Notes under the pieces: generated by a model
What the model saw: only the letters and a program-made list of their open reading frames with translations
Databases searched by the model: none
What the model was told of the DNA's origin: nothing
Assembly: GCA_035291485.1 (NCBI GenBank)
Contig: DATDSA010000018.1
Location: forward strand, 1-8,309
From: 9FT-COMBO-53-11 sp035291485
Lineage (GTDB): Bacteria; Patescibacteriota; WWE3; 9FT-COMBO-53-11
DNA length: 8,309 bases
Direction of reading: 5' to 3'
Part shown: positions 1 through 6,133 of the stretch, in pieces
Position numbering within the stretch: position 1 is the stretch's first letter
Layout: every line of letters starts with the position of its first letter
Program-made: the position numbers and the translations under genes

Positions 1-1
1 C

Positions 2-865
2 AAGTCCGAAATGGAGGACCAGGCATTCGAGATTCTTCACCCTCGCGAGTTTGAAAGTATCAAGAGCGCCGTTCGGTCGGAGAGCGAAAAAATGTCCCGG
101 GTTGTCGATCTGGTTTCCGATAAGATTTCCACGGAGCTCCATCATCAAAGCATTCCGGTTGAAATCACCAGCCGCACCAAGCACCTCTTTGGAGTTTACC
201 GAAAGATGGCCCGCTACAAGAGCCATCCCGGCGGCCGTCTTTTTGATGTGTTGGGACTGCGGGTTGTTACCGATACAGTCGAAAATTGCTACCGAGTTTT
301 GGATATTGTCCGCCGGCTTTGGAAGGAGGTTCCCGAACTATTTGATGACTACATCGCTAATCCGAAGGTCAATGGCTATCAATCTCTCCACGCGGTCTTT
401 GAAGTGAATCAGCATCCGGTGGAGATCCAGATCCGGACGGGGCCGATGCACGAGGTAGCCGAGTACGGCCTGGCGACGCATTCCATCTACAAAGAAAAAG
501 GAGACCGGCACGTTACCGCCGACGAGAGGATCAGGATCATCAAGTCTCTCTTGGTCTGGGGGAAGGGCCGGGAGTTGGATCTCTTTCCCGACCGCGTTTT
601 TGTATTCACCCCCAAGGGAGACGTCAAGGTTCTGCCGAAGGGCGCGACCCCGGTTGATTTTGCCTTTGCGGTGCACACCCAGATCGGTCGCGAGTGTGCC
701 GGCGCCAAGGCGAACGGCAAGGTGGTTTCTCTTGATTATCAGCTCAAAACTGGTGAGATGGTGGAGATTATTACGGCCAAAGGCCGGAAACCTTCTCCGG
801 ATTGGCTGCGATTTGTTAAAACCGAACAGGCCCGTTCGGAAATTGAAAAGGTGGTACGCGGATGA
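2..865 (+). CDS. RelA/SpoT-family (p)ppGpp synthetase, 3' part (synthetase + TGS domains), 5' end outside window
   Basis: Alarmone synthetase of the long Rel family, which transfers pyrophosphate from ATP to GDP/GTP in the stringent response. The frame is open from the first bases of the window through the ATG at 11, and the residues just before and after that Met (KSEMEDQAFEILHP) match the linker after the HD hydrolase domain. The ATG is therefore probably internal and the gene starts upstream. Counting from that Met, the synthetase domain covers about residues 45-170: FDVLGLRVV, then NPKVNGYQSLH, then VEIQIRT with the catalytic Glu, then AEYGLATH. A TGS domain (about 195-260) begins at DRVFVFTPKGDV. 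The protein stops after the PDWLRFVKTEQAR segment, so the helical, zinc-finger/RIS and ACT domains of full-length Rel (about 730 aa) are missing. aspS follows 19 bp later on the same strand. Whether the HD domain is active cannot be seen. Family call is firm; relA versus spoT cannot be decided. Confidence 0.93.
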   Translation, partial: KSEMEDQAFEILHPREFESIKSAVRSESEKMSRVVDLVSDKISTELHHQSIPVEITSRTKHLFGVYRKMARYKSHPGGRLFDVLGLRVVTDTVENCYRVLDIVRRLWKEVPELFDDYIANPKVNGYQSLHAVFEVNQHPVEIQIRTGPMHEVAEYGLATHSIYKEKGDRHVTADERIRIIKSLLVWGKGRELDLFPDRVFVFTPKGDVKVLPKGATPVDFAFAVHTQIGRECAGAKANGKVVSLDYQLKTGEMVEIITAKGRKPSPDWLRFVKTEQARSEIEKVVRG

Positions 866-884
866 GTTATCATAAAAAAGTCTG

Positions 885-2195
885 ATGGAACGTACTCTGG
901 CGATAGAAGCGATCAAAAAAATTGGTAAAAAAATAACCCTGGAAGGTTGGGTTTACAATCGCCGCGATCACGGAAAACTGATCTTTATTGATTTGATTGA
1001 TCGGACGGGCATCATTCAGCTCGTCTGCGGTGAAGATGCCGCCGTTCTCAACGTCCAGGATGTGATTCGAGTTGAGGGTGAGGTCAAAGAGAGAGGAGAA
1101 AAGAACATCAATCCCCACCTTCCGACCGGAAAAGTCGAGGTGAAAGTTTCCAAGATTTATGTCCTGGCGCACTCCCAAGAGCTTCCGTTTGATATCACCA
1201 AAGAGAAACTCGACGTGGAACTCCCGACCCTTTTGGACTACCGTCCGCTCACCCTCCGGCACCCCAAAGTGAAAGCGATCTTCCGGGTTCAAGAGGCGAT
1301 AGTGGATTCCTTTCGCCAGACCCTGAAGGGTTTGGATTTTACCGAATTCCAGGCTCCCACAATTGTTCCCTCGGTCACTGAGGGAGGAGCGCAGGTTTTC
1401 CCGGTCGAGTACTACGACAAGAAAGCTTTCCTGGGGCAGAGCCCCCAACTCTACAAGCAGATCATGGTGGGGGTTTTCGAAAAAGTCTTCACGGTCACCA
1501 AGGCCTTCCGCGCGGAACCTTCCGAAACGACCCGCCACCTCTCCGAGTATGTGAGTCTGGATTGCGAGATGGGATTTTTGGAGGACTGGACGGACCTGTT
1601 GGACCTGGCCGAAAAAGTGACTCTGGGGATATTCAAGGGGATAAAGGAGAATTGCCAGGAAGAGCTGGCGCTCTACTCGGCCACTTTGCCGGCTTTCAAG
1701 ATTCCCTTTCCTCGTTTGAAGTTGCGGGAGGCGCAGGAAATTGTCTTCAAGGAAACCGGCCGGGATGTTCGCGGTGATTCGGATCTTTCACCCGAGGATG
1801 AAAAGGACATCTGCGAATGGGCAAAAAAGAAACACGGGTCGGAGATGGTTTTTATCACCCATTTTCCCACCTCCAAAAGACCTTTCTATGCTCATCCCGA
1901 TCCGGGAGAGCCTGAACTCACCCTGAGTTTTGACCTGTTGGGTCGGGGATTAGAGTGGGTGACGGGGGGACAGCGGATCCACGAGTACGACAAACTGGTT
2001 GCCAACATCAAGAAGTGGGGGAATGACCCGAAGGATTTCGAGCTCTACCTGCAGGCTTTCAAATACGGAATGCCGCCCCACGGCGGGTTTGCGATCGGGG
2101 CGGAGCGGGTGACCATGCAAACTCTGGGACTATCGAATATTCGGGAGGCCAGCCTTTTTCCTCGAGATATGAAACGAGTTGATCGTCGAATTTGA
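885..2195 (+). CDS. aspS: Aspartyl-tRNA synthetase, archaeal/eukaryotic type
   Basis: Class II aminoacyl-tRNA synthetase charging tRNA with aspartate. At 436 aa it is far shorter than the usual bacterial AspRS (about 590 aa), because the GAD insertion domain is absent. An N-terminal OB-fold anticodon-binding domain spans about residues 18-95 (GWVYNRRDHGKLIFIDL). The catalytic core has QSPQLYKQ at 185-192, which is the AspRS signature as opposed to AsnRS, then motif 2 FRAE at 208-211 with RHLSEY at 217-222, GGQRIHEYDKL at 361-371, PPHGGFAIGAER at 397-408 (motif 3) and a C-terminal NIREASLFPRDMKR. AspRS enzymes of this type are often non-discriminating and also make Asp-tRNA(Asn) for GatCAB; the sequence alone does not settle this. 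The ATG at 885 has an A-rich leader with no clear Shine-Dalgarno site. The TGA stop lies inside the stem of a hairpin. Co-transcription with the upstream rel-like gene is likely from the 19-bp gap. Confidence 0.95.
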   Translation: MERTLAIEAIKKIGKKITLEGWVYNRRDHGKLIFIDLIDRTGIIQLVCGEDAAVLNVQDVIRVEGEVKERGEKNINPHLPTGKVEVKVSKIYVLAHSQELPFDITKEKLDVELPTLLDYRPLTLRHPKVKAIFRVQEAIVDSFRQTLKGLDFTEFQAPTIVPSVTEGGAQVFPVEYYDKKAFLGQSPQLYKQIMVGVFEKVFTVTKAFRAEPSETTRHLSEYVSLDCEMGFLEDWTDLLDLAEKVTLGIFKGIKENCQEELALYSATLPAFKIPFPRLKLREAQEIVFKETGRDVRGDSDLSPEDEKDICEWAKKKHGSEMVFITHFPTSKRPFYAHPDPGEPELTLSFDLLGRGLEWVTGGQRIHEYDKLVANIKKWGNDPKDFELYLQAFKYGMPPHGGFAIGAERVTMQTLGLSNIREASLFPRDMKRVDRRI

Positions 2196-2208
2196 GCAAA
2201 GCTCAAAT
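2190..2208 (+). repeat. Hairpin H1 containing the aspS stop codon
   Basis: A perfect 8-bp inverted repeat (ATTTGAGC / GCTCAAAT) with an AAA loop. The TGA stop of aspS (2193-2195) sits in its left arm. It is the first of four consecutive hairpins in the 87-bp gap between the convergent genes aspS and the membrane-anchored protein. It could help end transcription or protect the mRNA 3' end, but no U-run follows directly, so it is not a textbook intrinsic terminator. Confidence 0.7.
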
Positions 2209-2230
2209 CTAGGTTCGCGAAGCGAGCCGT
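2209..2230 (+). repeat. CTAG-hairpin repeat, copy 1 (H2)
   Basis: A 22-nt sequence starting CTAGG and ending CCGT, found again without any change at 2251-2272. It folds into a 7-bp stem (2212-2218 with 2222-2228, including one G-U pair) and a GAA loop. It follows hairpin H1 with no spacer. Unlike the other three elements of this family it is followed by TA rather than CC. Related elements with different stem sequences lie at 6063-6086 and 6103-6126. Confidence 0.85.
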
Positions 2231-2231
2231 T

Positions 2232-2250
2232 ATTCGGCCATTCGCCGAAT
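2232..2250 (+). repeat. Hairpin H3 between the two CTAG-hairpin copies
   Basis: A perfect 7-bp inverted repeat (ATTCGGC / GCCGAAT) with a 5-nt CATTC loop. It takes the same place before copy 2 that H1 takes before copy 1: each is joined directly to the CTAG of the next element and each ends in AAT. The array therefore reads as two composite units (variable hairpin + constant CTAG hairpin) with a 42-bp period. Confidence 0.75.
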
Positions 2251-2272
2251 CTAGGTTCGCGAAGCGAGCCGT
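2251..2272 (+). repeat. CTAG-hairpin repeat, copy 2 (H2)
   Basis: An exact duplicate of 2209-2230 with the same 7-bp stem and GAA loop. It is followed by CC, completing the full CTAGG...CCGTCC frame shared with the repeats at 6051-6130. It ends 10 bp before the stop codon of the convergent minus-strand gene. A short T-run (2281-2284) lies 9-12 nt beyond it, too far and too short for a confident terminator call. Confidence 0.85.
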
Positions 2273-2282
2273 CCTCTAGCTT

Positions 2283-3377
2283 TTAATCTTCTATCCAATC
2301 CCCGGAAACAGCCTGGGAATAAGCCACGAATTCAACCTCCTTATTGCTGACGGTCTTGGCAACGCCGGAGAAAACGTAGACCGGCTGCATGTAGTCTTGG
2401 TGGGTGGCGTCGTCGAAGTACGCCAGGGTGACCGAGTCTATCTGGACGGTGCGCAGGTCCTCGGTTGACCCGATGTAGGCCGCACCCTGTCCGGATTTTA
2501 TCTCCTCCCAGTCCGCCATCACATCTCCGATGGGATAGGTTTCCGCCCGGGTTTTATCGATCTCGGTTTCCTGGGCGTTGTAGGTGACCCCCAGGATGTT
2601 GTTGATCTCCGGATCGAGGCCGGTGGTTACCCAAACTTGGATGAGGCCTTTCTTGGGATCGGCCGGCAAAATCGGGTAATTCTGGTCGCCGATTTCGGTC
2701 AAGGAACGGAAGAAATTCACTTCGGTGAAATGCGCTTCCGAGAGCGATCCGGCCGCGGCCACTCCCTTAGAGTTGGCAATCCGGAAGGAGGTGGTTTGGT
2801 TGCCGGCTTCAAAACCGAACCTGTCCAGCCCGAGGCGGGACAGGACACCTTGCGCTTCCTTGATCGCCTCTGTTCCGGAAGGGGCCGATCCTTTGGAAAG
2901 GGTGCTGATGCGGGCGAACGTTGTGGTGAGAGTGAAATTTTGGGTGGTGACATTCACGGTGAGAGTGCGGGCGTCGGTAGCATCGCGGAAAGTGAGGAAT
3001 TTCTTGTCGGAGCTGAGGTCTCCTTCTCCGCCGAAATCCAGCGCCCGCGCCAGTTCTCGAGCCTTCTGTTCTCCTAGAAGCGTTGGCTGGATCGGTTTCA
3101 TCGCCACCACATTGGCCCGATCGTCGAACTGCGGCAGTTGGCCGGTGGCCGTTTCCAGAATGTAGACCGGCTTTCCTTTAACCTCCAGAGATGGCAGCCC
3201 CAATTTGGGCAATTTTCCGAATCCCACCGTGGGGGGAGTTTCGGGCGGGGGATTGATGGTGAGATAGATGTTTACCGCCAGCTTGTAGAGAAAATATAGG
3301 ATAATTGCCGCGGCGATTCCCAGCGCGAGGTAGATTATGGCCCGCCGGACGAAAGCAGCAAACTCATAGAGATTCAT
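2283..3377 (-). CDS. Unrecognised protein with one N-terminal membrane anchor
   Basis: I do not recognise this family. From the ATG at 3377 the protein has 364 aa. A hydrophobic segment at about residues 9-39, rich in Ile, Leu and Ala with basic residues just before it, is followed by a proline-rich linker (NPPPETPPT). After that comes a long soluble region without cysteine motifs or recognisable catalytic residues. The likely form is a bitopic protein with its C-terminal domain outside the membrane. The end (VTLAYFDD, then QPVYVFSGVA, then EFVAYSQAV) has an alternating-strand pattern that loosely recalls YycI- or PepSY-like folds; this is weak inference. A longer frame exists up to a TTG at 3464, but it would run into the gltX coding region and place 29 charged residues before the anchor, so I chose the ATG, where GAGAGG directly precedes the start. 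The gene is divergent from gltX and convergent with aspS. Confidence 0.8.
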   Translation of the reverse strand: MNLYEFAAFVRRAIIYLALGIAAAIILYFLYKLAVNIYLTINPPPETPPTVGFGKLPKLGLPSLEVKGKPVYILETATGQLPQFDDRANVVAMKPIQPTLLGEQKARELARALDFGGEGDLSSDKKFLTFRDATDARTLTVNVTTQNFTLTTTFARISTLSKGSAPSGTEAIKEAQGVLSRLGLDRFGFEAGNQTTSFRIANSKGVAAAGSLSEAHFTEVNFFRSLTEIGDQNYPILPADPKKGLIQVWVTTGLDPEINNILGVTYNAQETEIDKTRAETYPIGDVMADWEEIKSGQGAAYIGSTEDLRTVQIDSVTLAYFDDATHQDYMQPVYVFSGVAKTVSNKEVEFVAYSQAVSGDWIED

Positions 3378-3436
3378 CCTCTCAAGTCTATCAAAATTAC
3401 CCCTCTTCTTCCGGGAAAATGTTAAGATTTCTTCAG

Positions 3437-4879
3437 ATGAAGGTGGAAAAAGAATCTTCCGCAATCAAAACCCGCCTTGCCCCCTCGCCCACCGGCGCCC
3501 CCCACGTTGGCACCGCCTATGTGGCGCTTTTTAATTGGGCCTGGGCAAAGCAAAACCATGGGAAATTTATCCTAAGGATTGAAGATACGGACCGAGCCCG
3601 TTTCCTGCCCCAGGCCGAAGGTCAGATTTTGGAGGCGCTAGCCTGGTTGGGTTTTGGTTGGGATGAGGGTCCCCTTCGCCAGTCCGAGCGCCTGCCGATC
3701 TATCTGGAGCACGCCAATGATTTAATCAAAAAGGATCACGCCTATTACTGCTTCTGTAGCGAAGCTCGCTTGGAAGAGGTCCGCCAGCAGGCCCAGAAGA
3801 AAGGTCTCTCGCCTCGCTATGACCGATTCTGCCGGAAAATTGATCCTAAAGTAGCTGCCGCCCGGGCTAAAAAAGGTAAGTTTGTCATTCGGCTCAAAGT
3901 TCCGGAAGAGGGGAGAACATCTTTTGCCGATCTGATCCGCGGCGAAATCGGCTTCGAGAACAGTGTTCTCGACGACCAGGTTCTCCTCAAGTCGGACGGC
4001 TATCCGACCTATCATCTGGCGGTGGTGGTGGACGACCATCTAATGGGGATAACTCATGTGCTGCGCGGCGAGGAATGGATCTCTTCCACTCCCAAGCACA
4101 TTCTGCTCTATCAAGCTTTCGGATGGGAACCGCCGCGATTTGCCCACTTCCCGGTCCTGCGGGAAGCCAGCCGGGCGAAACTCTCCAAACGGCATGGGTC
4201 GGTGGGAATTCTCGAGTTTAAGGAAGAAGGATATCTCCCCGAAGCTCTTTTGAATTTCCTGGCGCTACTGGGTTGGTCCCATCCGCAGGGAAAGGAAATT
4301 TTCTCGGTCGAGGAATTGGTGGAGAAACTCGATCTGCGCCGCATCTCCCCGACCGCTCCGGTTTTCGATCGGGAGAAGCTCGACTGGATGAATGGAGAGT
4401 ATATCCGGGCTCTAGGGGATCGGAAGTTGGGTGAGAAGTTGGGAGAGTACCTGAAAAAATACCGCGGTTTGGATATTGACTCCGAAATCCTGCAGAAAAT
4501 CTCGCCGCTGGTTAGAGAGAGGATTAAGAAGTTAGGGGAGTTTGAAGGCCTGGCGGGATTTTTCTTCAACGACGTGGCCTGGACCAAAGAGGAGCTGGCG
4601 GGGCGGGGAGAATCATCTGGTTCGGCGGCGGAAAAACTACGGGAGGTTATGACCCGACTGGAGAAAGAAGACGACTGGAAGACGGAACGGCTGGAGGAGA
4701 GGATGCGAGGACTGGCCCAAGAAAAAGGATGGAAATCGCCGGAGCTGTTTATGCTCCTGCGGGTGGCCGTGACGGGACAGGCCGTTTCTCCCCCTCTCTT
4801 CGAGTGCATGGAGGTTTTGGGTAAGGAAAAGACGCTCAGCCGGATTGCGGGAGCGCTAAAAATTCTTGAGTTGGATTAG
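3437..4879 (+). CDS. gltX: Glutamyl-tRNA synthetase
   Basis: Class I aminoacyl-tRNA synthetase charging tRNA with glutamate. From the ATG at 3437 it has 480 aa, normal for bacterial GluRS. The first signature is at residues 13-26 (RLAPSPTGAPHVGT, the HIGH-type motif). The KMSKS-type loop is AKLSKRHGS at 247-255. Between them, C105-x-C107 and C132 with Y128 have the same spacing as the zinc ligands of E. coli GluRS (Cys98, Cys100, Tyr121, Cys125), so a bound zinc is likely. The C-terminal third is helical and charged, as expected for the anticodon-binding domain. A second ATG, 18 nt upstream at 3419, is an equally possible start (486 aa); neither has a clear Shine-Dalgarno site. The frame also stays open further upstream to a TTG at 3305, but that stretch is antisense to the anchor of the divergent gene and looks non-coding. 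The TAG stop overlaps the stop codon of the convergent flavoprotein gene. Confidence 0.95.
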   Translation: MKVEKESSAIKTRLAPSPTGAPHVGTAYVALFNWAWAKQNHGKFILRIEDTDRARFLPQAEGQILEALAWLGFGWDEGPLRQSERLPIYLEHANDLIKKDHAYYCFCSEARLEEVRQQAQKKGLSPRYDRFCRKIDPKVAAARAKKGKFVIRLKVPEEGRTSFADLIRGEIGFENSVLDDQVLLKSDGYPTYHLAVVVDDHLMGITHVLRGEEWISSTPKHILLYQAFGWEPPRFAHFPVLREASRAKLSKRHGSVGILEFKEEGYLPEALLNFLALLGWSHPQGKEIFSVEELVEKLDLRRISPTAPVFDREKLDWMNGEYIRALGDRKLGEKLGEYLKKYRGLDIDSEILQKISPLVRERIKKLGEFEGLAGFFFNDVAWTKEELAGRGESSGSAAEKLREVMTRLEKEDDWKTERLEERMRGLAQEKGWKSPELFMLLRVAVTGQAVSPPLFECMEVLGKEKTLSRIAGALKILELD

Positions 4880-6045
4880 GAAACGGACCGTTTGATCTCC
4901 AGTGCTTCAGATTCCCCCCGCCACCAGATCTTCCAAGCTTTCCAGACCGGCACAATTTTCATTAGATAGTAGAACAGCACGAAATCCTTGAGGAGAGAGG
5001 CGGGTTTGCCCCAGAAGATTATTCCACCCACCTTGGCGATGGCCCAATTCCTCCCGACCGGAATGATGAACGGCGGTTCGAAGACCCGGTAGGCTTTCAG
5101 GGGCTTCCGGCGGGTCTGGGCGATGATGTTGCGGGCGGCGATCTTTCCGTCCGCCTCGGCTTTGGGGGCGGTCCAGGCCACTCCCGTGGCGGCGTTGTCA
5201 CCCACAACGAAGATATCCTCGAACCCCTTGACGCGGAGATTTCGGTCCACCATCAGGGCCTTCTTTTTGTCGAGCGGGAAAACACCCGGTTTCAAGAAAC
5301 GCGACCCCCGCACCCCGGCCGTCCAGATCAGCACGTCGTAGGAGATCTCCCGCCCGGTGGCGAGGAGGATCCGGTTCGCCCCCACCTCCTTGATGGGTGA
5401 GGAGGTGGTGACCTTCACTCCGAGGAGGTTGAGACGCTGGGACACGGTTTTGGATATCAACTCTGGAAGGCCGCTCAGGATCCGCGGCGCGGCCTCGACC
5501 ACCGTGACCTCGATGGGGCAGCCGCGGTATCCGGTGAGCTCCCCGGCCAATTCAACCCCGGCGAATCCGCCCCCGCCCACGACGACCTTGACCGCCTGTC
5601 CCTTGGTGACGGCGCAGCGGGCCAGGCTCTGGCGAATGCGCTCCGCGTCGGTGACCGATTTTATCCCCAGGCCGTACTGGGCCACGCCGGGAATCCCGAA
5701 ATCTTCGGTGTCTCCTCCCAGGGCAAAGACGAGCTTCCAGTAGGGGATCCGATCGCCGGAACTGGTTTTGATGATTTTTTTAACAGGATCGAGCTCGGTG
5801 GCGGTAGCATTGATGAAATCGATTTTTTTGTGTTCGAGGCAGCGGTGAAAGGGAAGGAGAACGCAACGGGAAGAGAGCTCTCCGGTCGCCACCTCATACA
5901 GGCTGGCGGTGTATAGGTGGAACGTGTTCTGGTCGATCAGGATGATCCGATATCGGCGGTCCCTTCGAAGAGACTTCTCCAGGTTTAAAGCCGTTCTCAG
6001 TCCACCAAAACCCCCACCGAGGATGACGATGTTTTCTGTTTTCAT
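4876..6045 (-). CDS. NDH-2-like NAD(P)H dehydrogenase / FAD-dependent pyridine nucleotide oxidoreductase
   Basis: A 389-aa flavoprotein of the two-dinucleotide-binding-domain class. The FAD-binding site is at residues 6-18 (IVILGGGFGGLRT) and the NAD(P)H-binding site at 153-170 (KVVVGGGGFAGVELAGEL). The second FAD contact is DIFVVGDNAA at 277-286. The last 45 residues contain a hydrophobic, tryptophan-rich stretch (FVLFYYLMKIVPVWKAWKIWW, about 355-375) like the membrane-attaching C-terminus of type II NADH:quinone oxidoreductases. Such enzymes pass electrons from NADH to quinone at the cytoplasmic face without pumping protons. The quinone-site motif AQxAxQ of canonical NDH-2 is not kept: the aligned residues read TAPKAEADG (292-300). 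The true electron acceptor is therefore uncertain. It is the last gene of the dsbA-doxX-flavoprotein run. Its start at 6045 has only a weak GAAGAAAC upstream, and its leader consists of two 40-bp repeats. Confidence 0.87.
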   Translation of the reverse strand: MKTENIVILGGGFGGLRTALNLEKSLRRDRRYRIILIDQNTFHLYTASLYEVATGELSSRCVLLPFHRCLEHKKIDFINATATELDPVKKIIKTSSGDRIPYWKLVFALGGDTEDFGIPGVAQYGLGIKSVTDAERIRQSLARCAVTKGQAVKVVVGGGGFAGVELAGELTGYRGCPIEVTVVEAAPRILSGLPELISKTVSQRLNLLGVKVTTSSPIKEVGANRILLATGREISYDVLIWTAGVRGSRFLKPGVFPLDKKKALMVDRNLRVKGFEDIFVVGDNAATGVAWTAPKAEADGKIAARNIIAQTRRKPLKAYRVFEPPFIIPVGRNWAIAKVGGIIFWGKPASLLKDFVLFYYLMKIVPVWKAWKIWWRGESEALEIKRSVS

Positions 6046-6050
6046 TTTGT

Positions 6051-6090
6051 TTCTTCAAAATGCTAGGTCGCCGTAGGCGGCCGTCCATTT
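6051..6090 (-). repeat. 40-bp tandem repeat with hairpin, unit 1
   Basis: First of two adjacent 40-bp units. The first 17 nt (ending TGCTAGG) and the last 10 nt (CCGTCCATTT) are identical in both units; the middle differs. The core stem pairs 6066-6072 with 6076-6082 (7 bp, GTA loop, one G-T pair). An outer 6-bp arm pairs AAAATG (6057-6062) with CATTTT (6086-6091) across a 3x3 internal loop, giving a long composite hairpin. It lies in the mRNA leader of the flavoprotein gene, ending 6 bp upstream of its start codon. Confidence 0.85.
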
Positions 6091-6130
6091 TTCTTCAAAA
6101 TGCTAGGCTCGCTTCACGAGCCGTCCATTT
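6091..6130 (-). repeat. 40-bp tandem repeat with hairpin, unit 2
   Basis: Second unit, directly adjoining the first and starting 3 bp beyond the doxX stop codon. The flanks are identical to unit 1, but the core stem is a different sequence (GGCTCG 6106-6111 with CGAGCC 6117-6122, loop CTTCA). The outer AAAATG / CATTTT arm is again present (6097-6102 with 6126-6131). On the minus strand its core, GGACGGCTCG...CCTAG, is close to the element at 2251-2274, showing that both loci carry the same repeat family. Confidence 0.85.
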
Positions 6131-6133
6131 TTC

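Noticed and set aside
338..916. 192-aa open frame on the minus strand across the rel-like gene end
   Set aside because: Antisense to the NGYQSLH, QIRT and TGS segments, which are clearly the coding frame; a shadow of codon bias.
870..1538. 222-aa open frame on the minus strand inside aspS
   Set aside because: It lies fully antisense to well-conserved aspS motifs, and its translation has no recognisable domain or start signals.
2190..2272. CRISPR array
   Set aside because: Only two exact 22-nt copies with one 20-nt gap that is itself a hairpin; no further repeats and no cas gene.
2190..2284. Classic intrinsic terminator of aspS
   Set aside because: Strong hairpins are present, but none is followed directly by a T-run on either strand; left as repeats of unknown role.
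3305..3436. Extension of gltX upstream to a TTG start
   Set aside because: The added 44 residues do not resemble GluRS N-termini and are antisense to the start and membrane anchor of the divergent gene.
3378..3464. Extension of the anchored protein to a TTG start
   Set aside because: It would overlap the beginning of gltX and put a charged stretch before the anchor; the ATG at 3377 fits better.
4111..4809. 232-aa Ser/Arg/Pro-rich open frame on the minus strand inside gltX
   Set aside because: Composition is typical of a reverse-frame shadow, and it overlaps the KMSKS and anticodon-binding regions of GluRS.
5894..6088. 64-aa frame starting at the ATG inside repeat unit 1
   Set aside because: It is out of frame with the flavoprotein, overlaps its FAD-binding region, and the ATG is part of the repeat sequence.
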